The translations under genes were made by a program, and so were the position numbers. From positions 12,214,001 to 12,278,000 of the forward strand of contig AP026539.1 in NCBI GenBank assembly GCA_026075535.2: a stretch of 64,000 nucleotides of DNA. The letters run 5' to 3'. Numbering within the stretch: the first letter of the stretch is position 1; each line of letters opens with the position of its first letter. The notes beneath the pieces were generated by a model that was given only the letters and a program-made list of their open reading frames with translations, was not told where the DNA came from and searched no databases. This document shows, piece after piece, positions 22,300 through 33,619 of this stretch. This stretch comes from Tricholoma matsutake. Its lineage: Eukaryota > Basidiomycota > Agaricomycetes > Agaricales > Tricholomataceae.

Positions 22300-23260
22300 A
22301 TGTCCATCATTATCTGGGCCCCAGGTAAGTTTTCTTTTCCTGTTTTTGTTTTTGTTTCAACTAACATATGTTTTAATAATTTATAGGTTTTAACAGTATT
22401 ATAATGACACAATAATGCAAAAATGAAGCACCCATGCCCAATGACAGTGGAACTGACCCCAGGTTGCTGCTGTGAGCCCCTGCTCACAGGGTGGTTATGG
22501 GGAGTAGCAACCACCACCACAGAAGCAACCACAACTGCTCGCAGGGTGGGAACTGGGAGGAACTGGGATGGTGAGATGGCTATGATGACAATGAGTGGCT
22601 GATGACACGCCTATGATGGGGACATGGGTGAAAGACAATGAGAAGACAGAGACATAAAAACCATGCCACCATGACCATGACCACCACAACACCCCCAACT
22701 GCTACCACAAGCAAGTGCTCATGGGGTGGAAATGGGGAGCAACCGGGATGTACAGGGACAATGGGGAGATGACAAGGAGGGAGAAAATGGAAAAGGCCCA
22801 AGTGATGTCATCAATGTCTCTCGGACCATAGGTATCTTTTCTTTTCTTTTCCCATTTTGTGTTCTTGTTACTAGCAAAGTTTTTTAGATACTGACTTGCA
22901 ATTTTGACTGTGATGATGACTACTGGCCCCACCTAATCCACCTCCCACCACTGCCACTGGGTGGCTGGGTGGTAGCAAGGACCACCAATGACAAGGGAGG
23001 ATGCCAACAACAGACAACCCAGCAACAGGGACATGTAAGTGAATGGGTGCAGCCAGTGGGGGAAGGGAGAAGGGGATGATGTGCCCAAATGATGTCTATC
23101 ATTGTTTGGGCCCCAGGTAATTTTTTTTACATTCACTTCTTTTTTTTCATTCAACTTAACTCTTTAATTTCTAGGTTTTACTGTTGCTGTACCTACAGAA
23201 ACCCACCACCACTGCCCTGCACCACTGCCATGAGCCAGTGCTCATGGGGTGGCAGGGGTG
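22300..23260. repeat. Hairpin-rich module (second locus)
   Basis: Three GT...AG intron-like stretches follow GGGCCCCAG or GGACCATAG on the plus strand (22318-22390, 22830-22880 and 23116-23180), two of them preceded by a half or full GGGCCCAAA palindrome. GAGC-N4-GCTC hairpins lie at 22470-22489 and 23228-23247. The frames are Pro/His/Gly-rich low complexity. I do not call a gene. Confidence 0.5.
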
Positions 23261-23390
23261 GCAGGGATGGACAATGATGAGGATGGCAGGGACAGTGAGA
23301 ACAATTATAATTTATGACAGGGCTGAGGGAGAGGAAGAGGGGCACATTTGCTGCGAGTAAGCAAGGAGGACAGCCAACTAAGGAGTGTCA

Positions 23391-24350
23391 TGGGTACAGG
23401 TAACATTGTGAGTATCTGGTCACGGGTATGCACCGGTATGGGTATGGGTTTGGGATTATCATACCCGTGAAACACTGCACCTGTACACATGGGTATACAG
23501 GTTTTACTAATCTCATTTCCAGCTGTTCTAATGTTCCAAAGAGACTAGAGGGTCGCATTTGCTCATTCTTGTCCAATACCAAAATCTTTGTTGGAAGGGA
23601 GGTAGCAAGAGAAGGTCTCTTATCCAGATGAGTTCTCAATCATTTGCTGTGATCTTAGGCTTAATTAAATGTAATATACAGTCATTTCAATGTTCCAAAG
23701 AGACAAGATGGTTTCGGTTGCTCATTCTTTTTCAATGCCAACATCTTTGTTAGAAGGGGGGTAGCAGAAGAGGGTCTCATATCTTGGTTAGTTCTCCATC
23801 GTTTGTTATGATCTTAGGCTTAATTTTAATCTAATATACAGTCGTTTAAACGTTCCGAAGAGATGAGAGGGTTGTGTTTGCTCATTCTTTTTCGATGCCA
23901 ACATCTTTGTTAGAAGGGGGGTAACAGGAGAAGGTCTCATATATAGGTGAGTTCTGCATTGTGTTTTGGTGACCTTGGGCTCTAATATACAGTCGTTTCA
24001 ATGTTCAGAAGAGACGAGAGGGTTGCAGCTGCTTGTTCTCTTTTGATGCCAACATCTTTGTTGGAATGGTGAGAGGGTTCATATTTGGGTAAGTAATCTG
24101 TCATTTGTTAGGTTCTAATCTACTTTGCAGTTGTTTTGAAGTCCTGAAGAGTAGTAGAGTAATAGTATATGAGTGTCCCATCCCCCAAACCCTCAGCTTT
24201 GTGGGGGGTTTGGGTATATGATATAACATGTAGTAATACCTGTAGTAATACTGTAGTAATACCTGTAACACCATGGTAATACCGTGGTGACACCATACCC
24301 TTACCTGTGCAGGTATGGTGTTCATGGGTACAGGTATGGGTATGTGAAAA
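23391..24350. repeat. Minisatellite, four to five units of about 155 bp, with hairpin flanks
   Basis: Units start with ATGTTCCAAAGAGACKAGAGGGT-like sequence at about 23530, 23688, 23845 and 24000 (a partial fifth near 24135). They share GCTCATTCTTTTTCRATGCC, AACATCTTTGTTRGAAGG and CTTAGGCTTAATT blocks. The flanks carry GGGTATG-rich inverted repeats: CACGGGTATG...CATACCCGTG at 23421-23468, and a CATACCC...GGGTATG pair at 24294-24345. Confidence 0.75.
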
Positions 24351-26330
24351 TATACCCAAGGGTTACCCCTGGAGTTTGCTACAGCCAACCAACCCCATGG
24401 CCCATGGATGGCCAAGCACCCATCCCTGCTGTGGTGAGCAACTCCTCACACACTGGACCATGGCTGCTATGGACAACAACAATAGGGATGACAGGGAGGT
24501 AGGGCAGATGGCAACAGGGATGTTACCACAACAGCACCCCAAGCCAATGACAGGGGCTGCATCATTTTATTTATGTTGTATGCCCACCCCTCGCATCTTG
24601 CATGAGGAGGGTTGGTTAGCAGTTATGATGTATGCACTATACTCTATTTCAATAGCCAAATGTATCTTTTTTATGATTCTTACTTTTTTGCTTAACCTTC
24701 TGCCTACTTAAATGTCTCCTTAAATGTCTCAATAATTTCCTTATTGACATAGCTAGGCAGCCCCCTAAGAGCAGGTACTTGCAGAGAAGAAGTTTAAGCA
24801 GCAATATAAGGAGAAATTAAGTGAATAAGGATGAATTTTGCTTAATTCAGGAAACAGCCCTACTTATTCTAAGCAAGATCTCCTTAACAGCCATTTGCTT
24901 AATTCTGCTTAATTCTGCTTAATTTTGACTTTAAGGAGTGTTAAGCATAATAAGTCAGCATCAGATTTTCCTGATGTGCCCCCCTTCCTACCTCAAGTAG
25001 CACCATTCCAACTCATGTATATAGCTATAAGTACCATCATCTACCAATGTGCATGCAGTAGACCTCCAAAATGAAGAGAGGAGACCCCCCTCAACAAAAA
25101 ATGTTTGTTATAGGCTGTAAGTGGCATGTAAAAGCAAAGTTAACTGTACATTAACACTCTATATATATATATATAAGTCTTATCTACAAAAGAAACCGAA
25201 GAGAAACAGTGCAGAATGACTAGAATAGCAAGCTCGTCATTGGGGATGATGAGCACAACATGGCATGGCAACATTGATGGCAACGTCAGAAGTTGCCAAG
25301 TTGCACATCACATTGATGCATGTTGATGTGTGCCTCTGCTGCATGCTCAGAGTGGAGTAGTAGCGGGAAACTGAGGCCTGCCTGGATGGACCCCAAAATG
25401 ACATAGGCAAGTGAGCGGATGTGCTAAACAATCTAAGAGACACCAATACAAGAGTAATACAATATCATACAAAGGGGAGGGCCATGAAAATCGAACGTCA
25501 ATTGAACACTTTGATGAACCTTACATGTATTGTGTCAGATAAGGAATAGACTCGGATAGAAATGGATGGAACACCCACTCACTCGTAGAATTCAGCTGGA
25601 TGAGGTAGCAAAGCTATTAAATGATGCCAGAAGAATCCTGTTGAGCGAAAGTCTAGTTGAGTCCAATCTGTAGGAGATTGTGAGAGCTCTTACAAAGTGA
25701 GGAAATGTTATTATGAGAGGTGAGGCCTTAAATAACAAAACCAAGAGGGTAAGAAGCTGAAAACAATATGAAGTGCAGTGGACCTACCTGTGTTGCTTAT
25801 GAGTAAGATGGGGGTTGAAAGGAAGCAACACAGGATCTCCTAATTGAACTTCAACTGTCTTATAACCTGGCATCTACTAGCCCCTAGCACCAAGTCATGG
25901 ACCATGCAAAAAAGGAGGTCGATTGGAGCTCACTGAGACCGTGTGGGTAGCAGAACTAGATGCGTGATCTTGAGGTGGTGCAGAAGCCTACAAAAATGCT
26001 CCTTACCCTTGGGACCTGCTTTTACAATGACTGTTCTTGATCTTTCTTATCAGTTTGTTATCTAGTGCTTATATAATATCTATGGGCAGCATACATTGGG
26101 CAGGCTAGGCAGGCTATCTTAAACGGTTGAAGTGAACAATATTTAAGTATATCAATCAGCAGGTATGTAAGAGAATCAAGTAGATTTACACTAATTAGGT
26201 TGGCTTGACATGATGGGATCATTCAACTAATTACTAAGACTAGGGAATTGGGAAGGTTAGGTGAATGATTTCCTTTTTTATTCCAAATCCATGAGTTGGA
26301 AATACCCACCAGGTTTCAAACTTGATAGTG
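24351..26330. other. No recognisable gene
   Basis: AT-rich, stop-filled sequence. 24690-24960 is dense in CTTAA/TTAAG repeats (GCTTAATTCT repeated three times near 24900), which may be a small decayed inverted-repeat element. A (TA)n run is at 25150. I see no protein family, LTR or TIR pair in the remainder. Confidence 0.4.
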
Positions 26331-26339
26331 GACTGACTT

Positions 26340-27370
26340 TTAAAATGTAGGTGTATGTATATATATACCCCTCGCATTCGGTGCGAGGGGGGGCAGAGAT
26401 AAATTAAAAATAATAAAGACCCCTCCCCACACAAAATGGGGGGGAGGGGGGGTTGGGGGATGTGGTCTGGGGTGGGTGTCATTGCCCACCCCTCCTTGCA
26501 CATGTCTGTTGCCGTAGCAAGCCACACCCATCATCCACCCTATGAGCAGAGGCTCATAGGCATGGGGATGGGTGCTGTGGTTGTGATAGCCCTGGTCTAC
26601 CCACCATCCACCCGATGAGCAGGTGCTCATTGGCGTGGGGTGGGTGTGTTGTCGGTTTTGCAGGTCTCCTAGTTCGGAGGAGTTGGGGGGAGGGGTCAGT
26701 GATGTGGCATGCGAGGGAGGGGGTAGGTGGGTATCCTCCTCCACAGGTCTCCTGGTACCCCTCTGCCATCTCCTACCCTTTATTGACACCCTCACATCCC
26801 ATTTGGATGGGGAGGAGGGGGCTGGCATGGGTGTCGTCGGCTCTGGGTTGATCCCCATCATTCCGCATTGGCATTGGCATTGCCCTGTCATCACTCACCA
26901 TTGTCACCTCCATTCCACCCATGATCCACCCCCTGAGCAGTTGCTCAAGGGGCTGGAGGCGGGTGGTGTGTTGTTGGCCCCATTGCTTCACATTCTGGGG
27001 GTCCTGGTGACACTCATGATCCACCCTATGAGCAGGGACTCGCAGGCATGGGGTGGGTGTGTTGGGTTGTCTCACATCCGGCCGTTGTTACCAGTAGAGT
27101 AGAACATACAAAACAAAAGAAACGAGTTAGTGAGTTTATAAAAACAAAAAGCAAATGAAAAAAACTTACGTAGGGCCCAAACAATGCGATCTGCATCGTT
27201 TGGGTCCGCTTTCCATCCAGTCAGCTCGTTTGTGGGTGGTGGCATCGTTACCAGTAGATTATAACCTAGAAAACTAAAGAAACTGGTTAGTTAGTTTATC
27301 AAAACAAAAAGCAAACAAAAAAAAAACTTACCTAGGGCCCAAACGATGCGATCTGCATCATTTGGTAGGG
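26340..27370. repeat. Hairpin-rich module (third locus)
   Basis: Closely related to 4735-5660. C/G hairpins lie at 26366-26387 (CCCCTCGCATTCGGTGCGAGGGG) and about 26421-26450. GAGC-N4-GCTC hairpins are at 26539-26560, 26614-26630 and 26930-26951. GGGCCCAAAC palindromes are at 27173-27206 and 27335-27366, each beside an intron-like stretch (minus strand GTAAGTTTTTTT...CTAG). The segment CAGTCAGCTCGTTTG...GGTGGTGGCATC after each palindrome is also shared with the copy at 5460-5660. Long frames here are low complexity. Confidence 0.6.
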
Positions 27371-27434
27371 TGGTGGGGGAGAGTAGGGGATGGGGATTGG
27401 GAGAGAGAATTGTAGAGTGTGAGAAAGCATTCAC

Positions 27435-28000
27435 TTGACATTGTAGATGATGCATGTAATGTATTGGATCACTGCACAACATCTCCAGTACTGCTGTATT
27501 ACAGGCATTGTCTGGGGAGTACTGTACACAGAAATGCAGCATGAGAATTGTAGCAATTGTCCTGAGGACTCATACTGTTGTCAGAGCATGTGTATACACT
27601 CCATTGACACTGTAGATGATGCAGGTAATGCTGCAGATCACTGCACAACTTTTACAGCACAAATGAATTTGCAGAATTTCTCAGAAGTACACCAAACAGA
27701 AAAATGCAAAATGACAATTGTTGCAGCACTCCCTAGGACTTTGTGCTGCAGTCAGAGGATGGGAACACACTCCATTGACATTGTAGATGATGCGTGTAAT
27801 GCTGTAGATCACTGCACAATGATTGCAGCACAACAGAATGTTCAGAATTTCTCAGAAGTACACAGAGCAGAAAAATGTGAAATGACACTTGTTGCAGCAC
27901 TCCCCAGGAGTTGTGCTGGAGTCAGAGGAGTGGAACACACTCCATTGACATTGTAGACAATGCGGGTATTGCTTCAGATCACTGCACAACATTTGCAGAA
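27435..28000 (+). repeat. Tandem repeat of about 170 bp, in-frame 57-residue units
   Basis: Three full units and a partial fourth, starting TTGACATTGTAGATGATGC at about 27435, 27604, 27774 and 27944. A plus-strand frame (27447-27956) passes through with repeated peptides HSIDTVDDAGNAADHCTTF, NFSEVHQTEKCKMTIVAALP and NFSEVHRAEKCEMTLVAALP. It could be a coding repeat or a satellite whose period happens to preserve phase. I see no start context or domain. Confidence 0.6.
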
Positions 28001-28029
28001 CAGATGAACTGCATAACAGAAATACTTGT

Positions 28030-28345
28030 GCATCCAGAACATCTACAACAAAAACAGCACAAGAAAAATATATGGCAAGAATTTGATTGTGATCACAGAA
28101 TGACTACAACAAATACAGCATGCGAAAAAAATTTACCAGTGAGCTCAGAACATCTATGACAAATTGACAACACGGCACATGAAAAATATACGGCAAGAAT
28201 TTAGTTGTGAACTCAGAATGTCTACGACAAATTGATGAACACAGCACAAGAAAAACAATTTAATTGGGATCCCAGAACATGTACAACAAATACTGCCCCC
28301 GAAATGTACAGCAAAAATTTAACTGTGAGCCCAGAATGACTTTCT
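28030..28345. repeat. Minisatellite of about 60 bp, five to six copies
   Basis: Degenerate units with CAGAATGTCTACAACAAAT, CAGCACAAGAAAAA and GGCAAGAATTTAATTGTGA. They directly follow the 170-bp array. They are AT-rich and non-coding by appearance. Confidence 0.65.
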
Positions 28346-28955
28346 GTACAAAATATCTAAGATTGAAAATTTAGAGCCCATAAGCTTAGGGCTTAGACTT
28401 CTTTCCATGTTTACCCTTCAGAGCAGACATTGGCAGCACAGAAACATTATCCAATTGTCTGGGTTGACAACTGGGAATCTCATGTTGCATGGGTGGGCAG
28501 GCAAAGGGATTGGGGTTGGCCATGGAGGGTATCTGGGGGAGATTGGTTTCTGTAGTAGAGGGTTTTTTAGCAAAAGGATTGGTCTTTTTTGGTTCTGCTG
28601 GTGGGATGAGGAATTGTCTTGGTAAACTGTTTGATGAGGTCCCAGAGGTCCCACCCCTGTTTTTCTCTGCAATGCGACTTGATGAGGCATGTGAGAGGGC
28701 TGTAATGGCCTGTGGTTTTATTCTTCTACGTGTTTATTTTGACCTCAATTGAAAGACTCACCAGCTGAGTTTGATGTGGCATTGTTCTCCCTACTCATTT
28801 CCTTTTCCGTGCCAGTAAAAGAGGCTGTATAAAACATAAGCATGTTTCATTCCTTGAAATTATACTGTGGAAGACTTACAAGTAGTGTGCTGCTGCTCCA
28901 ACTGGATGTGCCCAGCCATTATTTGAGCCCTGCCTTCAGCCCCAATCATTCCTTG
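28346..28955 (-). pseudogene. Possible further exons of the SNF2-like pseudogene
   Basis: The minus strand carries a basic, Ser/Pro/Gln-rich stretch (TIPHPTSRTKKDQS, then a QSPPDTLHGQPQS block) with several stops. It lies just downstream of the SNF2 C-terminal region on the same strand and has the composition of a disordered tail, so it may belong to the same old gene. No domain is visible and the assignment rests only on position. Confidence 0.25.
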
Positions 28956-30480
28956 TCATGAACATTTTTGTGGAGGGCTCTCTTGGTCAGAGTTTAAGGG
29001 GGAGCTTCCATGAAGGACCAGGGGAATTGGGGCAAAGTTATCTGTAACAAGGGCAGTACCTTCTTCTTCCATGATGATCTTGGGTGACCTCCAGCATTTG
29101 GTTAGGGGTCTTTTTTTTGCTGGCTTCTCCGTCTTGTCCAATTCCATGTCCTCTGCATAAGGAATAAATTGGAATTTACCCTCCCTATATAGCACATATG
29201 GTTTACCTTGAAGTGGAAGGCCATCTGACATGTTTGAGCTTGGCACATCACTGGCAATTGGGGGTGACCTCCAGCAGCCAGCTATGGGTCTTCTTTGCAT
29301 TGGCTTCTCTGTCTTGTCCAATTCTATCTCCTCTGCATAAGGAATAAATCAGAATTTACCCTCCCTATATAGCACGTAAGGTTTACCTTCACATGGAAGG
29401 CCATCCAATATATTTGAGCTTGGGGCATCACTAAGCCCCTCTCCATCCAAAGTACCTACATCTGGTTCTGATGGGAAAACAGAGGTATCGGGATCCAATG
29501 AGAGTAGAGAGGTATTGGGGTCCAATGGGAGTATGGAGGTATCTGGCTCGCTGACATGGGGTATTTCATCATTGATGACGATCAGCTTGTTGTTCCTTTT
29601 CTGATTTGTGGAAGAAAAATCAGGCTTCATGTCGTCATGAAGGTCGGGAATGCAGCCCTTTAACAGTTGTTCCAACTCTACAAATTCAGTTTGAATCTGT
29701 AAGGCTGTAACAACAAACAAGAGGACAAACCATCTCGAAGTTCCTTATGGACAAAGGCATCAAACTGATTGTGTTTGTCTTGCACCACACCATTCATCAG
29801 GAGATCAGCTGAGTCATTTGCAAGGAGATAAATTACTTTGATGATATTCCTCTGGGGCCACACATTTGTCTCTCATCTTGAGCAGACCATGGTTGGTCCT
29901 GTGGGTTTACAATCAATATCAATGGAATGTCAGGCAAATGGGGAATGGTGATGCTCACGAAGAATATGACGGTATCGGCCACCGAAAGGCCCAGCAGATC
30001 CGATGCTGGAGAAGATGAGGACTCTGATGGGGTTCTTAGGGTTGTGGAACTCCCTAATTATCTTGTTGCGCTTTTCAAAGGAGATCTTGCCATTGATGGC
30101 AAGGCTCCCAACCCCATATAGGCAAAGAACCTCAATAGATAGTGTCAGACACAAAAGAAATGAAGGATGACTTGGAGATATGCACATTTTGTAGTAGCTG
30201 TGCCATCAAGGAAAACTTCTGAAAGATGATGATTTGGTGCATCTTTTGTAGTGGTTGTTCTGGAGTAACTGCAATCTCTAGGAAAACAGGCTGCCCATCC
30301 ACAAAGGACACATTGTCCACCTTGTCATAGGTTAGGTAATGGGCACAAACTTTTGCACAGATGTCCATTTTTGTACTCTTGACCAGCACCCATTCCTCAA
30401 GCATCTTGAAAGATGGCCACATTGCAGTAGAGTCTTCCTTGGCATACCCAATGGCTGTGCAATACTCCAGATAAAACTTC
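28956..30480 (-). pseudogene. SNF2-family helicase, C-terminal half
   Basis: SNF2 proteins are ATP-driven DNA translocases. From the right: EYCTAIGYAKEDSTAM, WPSFKMLEEWVLVKSTKMD, then the helicase C lobe with LYGVGSLAINGKISFEKRNK and FHNPKNPIRVLIFSSIGSAG (motif V region), and motif VI as DQPWSAQDERQ near 29,890. NIIKVIYLLANDSADLLMNG follows at 29,85x-29,80x. A 55-nt intron with GTGCAT...TTGAG ends (30131-30185) rejoins LLQN to VLCLYGVGS. The tail (29720-28956) is acidic and holds a 180-bp direct duplication (about 29060-29420). Stops and shifts break the frame. The front half lies beyond a hAT insertion. Confidence 0.85.
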
Positions 30481-30483
30481 TAC

Positions 30484-31146
30484 ATGGCACTTGTCAGACT
30501 GGACCATATGGCACTTGCAGCAACTTACTTTCATCTGAATCTTCAACATGTTAGTGGCCGATTTGAGACTGTGTACTATGTTAGAAATGAAGGGAGAAAG
30601 TGGATGGTGTTATACTTACGCTGCTTTGGCACTTGTGGCTTGAGTCTTAATAATGTCCATCTCTCTTTTTGTCAGCATTACGATGCCCAAGATCTCTTAA
30701 AATGCAGAGGTTGGTGGTTACATGAAATATTGGCACCTAGCAAGTCAATGTCATCCATGCCTGGCAAAAAAGGGCTCAGACTTTTGCTCTGTACCAGGTA
30801 AGTGTACATTATTGTGTGATGTACTCAGGCCCTCACATGTGTTTTAGCATCCTCAGTTGATGCTGAATGGGCATTTTCAAGTGGATGTCTTCAGATCAGT
30901 CACCTACAGCATAACATGAACTCACAGGCCTTTAGAGCACAAATGGCTGTGGGATCTTGGGCTCAATCACCACTGTATCCTGGGTTTGACAAGATGGTAG
31001 GGATAGTCAAGTCTGAAATGGGAGAGGAGTGTGAGGAGGAGAATATAAGTACTGAATTGGACCCAGAATTTGAAATGTTTTTGATTATGTCTCAAATGTT
31101 GTCAATATGTATTACTCTGAAAGCTTTTGCAGAACTAGTAAAGTAG
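30484..31146 (+). pseudogene. hAT-family transposase, C-terminal fragment, inserted in the SNF2 gene
   Basis: The plus-strand frame gives SSVDAEWAFSSGCLQISHLQH, the conserved hAT dimerisation motif (usual form SSVxxERxFS). Then come FRAQMAVGSWAQSPLYPGF and an acidic tail to the stop at 31146. A GT...AG intron (about 30799-30847) can join the upstream frame to this exon. Only the end of the transposase remains. The following 31150-31330 is rich in TGTATCCA/ATCCAGATG repeats, probably subterminal element sequence. The Arg of the usual ER pair is Trp here. SNF2 sequence resumes on the other strand after about 31339. Confidence 0.7.
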
Positions 31147-31338
31147 ATCTATGAATATGTGAATCTAAGAACATTGGAATCCAAATCAGTCACCTGTAAG
31201 CAATTCCATTTTGTTAAGTATAGATATTCACAGTTTATCCAGATACAGTTGTATCTGTATCCATACTGTATCTGTATCCATGGTTGCATATCCAGATGTA
31301 TCCAGATGTATCCATGTTAGTCTTTAATCTCTTTATAC

Positions 31339-31910
31339 AGGGGTAGTGGAAGCAGTGCGTTGTCCTTGTAATCGAAGCTTTCCATCATCCTCCAGAGGAA
31401 ATGACCCATGAGATGGCCCTGCAGACACTTCACAGCCTGGACTCACTCAGCAAGCTGAGTCTCTCCATCATCATCAAGCTTCTTTGCTCTCCAAACTGCA
31501 GCAGCATCATCCTTCTCCTGTAACCATGTGGCTTCTGTGAAGAAGTGGGATTTACCGACAAGATGCCCCATGGCTGCAATATCCTAGAAAAAACGATGTC
31601 GAGCATTATAATGCAGAGTAGTGACATCATTGACTTACCTTTGAAGATGTGTGGAGAGGAGTGGCAGTCACAATGAGCTGGACCATTGCCCCCTTGAGGA
31701 GTTTCAAGGCGCTAAGATGCTTTTTGCTGGGGTTCCGGATGTGGTGTGCTTCATCAATGGTGATTGTGAGAATGGAGTGGCTGAAGAGGGTGTGCTCAAG
31801 GGATTCTATGGCAGTTGGCAAGGCCCAAGGATGTTTGTCTCTCATCTTCTTCTTGGATGAATGAAAGTTATTGTTCATTTCTTTGAATAAAACTTTCAAT
31901 GCTAGCTGGT
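31339..31910 (-). pseudogene. SNF2-family helicase, DEAH and motif III region
   Basis: Minus-strand block: LTITIDEAHHIRNPSKKHLS (Walker B / DEAH, motif II), then MVQLIVTATPLHTSSK (motif III). A 55-nt intron with GTAAGT and TTTTTTCTAG ends (31584-31638) joins HTSSK to DIAAMGHLVG. Downstream are AKKLDDDGETQLAE and a block running toward the YKE region near 31,340, where the hAT fragment starts. The Walker A region that should lie upstream is absent, since gypsy gag sequence begins at about 31,942. The gene was therefore already truncated or was cut by that insertion. Confidence 0.8.
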
Positions 31911-31941
31911 CAGTAACTCGACTAAAGTTCCATGCAAAAGC

Positions 31942-32760
31942 TCAATGCACCAAATGGGAAGCAATAATAATCCGGCTGTGTGGTTGATGTTTGGAGCGAT
32001 GCATGGGTCCAGAGGAAGACCAGAAGTCTTCTCCATTGGTTTGGCTATTGTAGGCAAATAAGTCCATGGATAGGGTTATGGTGGGGTAGGGTTCAATTGA
32101 AGGTGTAGGGCACATGAGTGGTAGTTGGAGCACAGAATGCAGCATTAAACACCGCATTTGTGAGTCGATTCTCATCACAGAGTGAAGCAGCTTCATACCA
32201 AGCATAGATATCATCGTCTGCTGGGTGCCCTTCCAATATCTGTGCAATCTGGTCCTGAATTGCTTAATTGAGGCCCCATCTGAACTTCACCACCACTGGT
32301 AACCCACTCTCATATCCTGCCATGTCCACCAAATCCTTAAACTCATCAATATAATCATCCACAGATCAATGTGCCTGATGGTAAGAGGATGACTCGAGCC
32401 CACTGCTTGGTGGCACTCATTGAGGGGACAAAAGTGGCATACAAACTCTGCTCAAAAGCCACCCCAAGTAGAGAAAGGTAGAGAACTGAGCTCTTTAGTT
32501 TGGTGCAGAATACAGTCCATGTAGAGATAGGCATGTTCAGATTTCATGTATGTGAAGGCCCAATAAAATTTTGCAGCCTCATCAATGAATTGATGTGACT
32601 GGAGACTGATGTACAACTCACAGGAATTAAGGAATGCATGCCCCTGCACATGCGCACCATTAAATTTGGCGGGGGGAGACAGTTTGATCTGGGCGCTCCT
32701 TAGTGGGCACATTTGGCAGCGCATCATTGTTGGGCATGCTTGGAGCTGCAATGGGGGGAA
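31942..32760 (-). pseudogene. Ty3/gypsy Gag fragment
   Basis: Reading minus from 32.75 kb: KLSPPAKFNGAHVQGHAFLN, then LYISLQSHQFIDEAAKFYWA and FTYMKSEHAYLYMD, the N-terminal helical domain of gypsy Gag. After stops it resumes with FRWGLN-like sequence, AIQDQIAQILEGHPADDDIY and AWYEAASLCDENRLTNAVF, the end of the capsid-like domain. The CCHC knuckle and pol are missing because the sequence ends at the SNF2 pseudogene. It belongs with the LTR at 32953-33333 on the same strand. Confidence 0.8.
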
Positions 32761-32952
32761 TATTGGTCATAGAGTTTGTCTGGAGGGTCCTGATGAAGTT
32801 TTTGATCATAGATTTAAGTGAATCAATTTACACACATATTCTGGTAACATTACTCTGATGTGTCCATGTCACTAGGGGGCATGTTTGGTGAAAATGGCGG
32901 TGCACTAAAGGCAGGACTGTCAGGAACAGTGTGTAGGGAGTCTGTGGAGCTT

Positions 32953-33333
32953 TGGGAAGCATCATCCACTCTGTACCTGCCTATCTTGGGCAGTGTGTTC
33001 ATGATTTCGGGCCTTAAGAGAGTTTTCCTACTATAAGGGCAACCTCAGCCTAGCAAAGGGAAATCCAAAGTTAAAATTATACTACATATTACAGGGATTG
33101 GGGGCACACCTAGCAAAGAGAAATCCAAAGAGAAAACTCTAAGGATCCCTTTGCCAATGCCCAGTATATGTGAAGACTGCAAAAATCAAATAATAATCTA
33201 AAAATAGAAAAGGCAGAGATAGGCAGATCAAGGCCACTGAATGACATCATGCCAAGGGATAGATGTTGGAAGGGGTGCTCCACCTCTAAATATAAAAAGG
33301 GCACCCTGACTAGTCCCCCCTAGTCCCCTTACA
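32953..33333 (-). repeat. Ty3/gypsy LTR (5' LTR of the minus-strand gag fragment)
   Basis: On minus it begins TGTAAGGGGACTAGG and ends GATGATGCTTCCCA. It matches the plus-strand copy at 44222-44724 over nearly its whole length, including TTTATATTTAGAGG, GGGCATTGGCAAAGGGATCC, a duplicated TTTGGATTTCCCTTTGCTAG-type block and CCCAAGATAGGCAGGTACAGAG. It lacks about 130 bp present near the start of the other copy. Confidence 0.8.
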
Positions 33334-33619
33334 ACAACTGGCAAAGGGAAAGCAGCAATCATCATCCCCAAGCCCATCACCAAAACATTCTAGAGCTTGT
33401 AATTCTCCCACAGGTAAGTGCTAAGTGCTAGATTGTTATTGTTAGATCCAGACTAATATACTAATTATGCAAATATCAACTTTTCTACAGTACTTATCAC
33501 AAAGATGATCTGTCTCCTTGTCATCTGGCTCCACAATAGAGCTGGTGTGAGTCATTCTATCACCAACAAAATTCTACAAGGATTTCAACTTATTATTTCT
33601 GTGACTCTCTCTATTGTTG

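Noticed and set aside
24690..24960. CTTAA-rich segment as a MITE
   Set aside because: Ends pair only weakly and no target duplication was found. Left as unassigned.
26340..27102. 184- and 159-residue frames in the hairpin module
   Set aside because: Pro/His/Ser low complexity and open on both strands. No start context or family.
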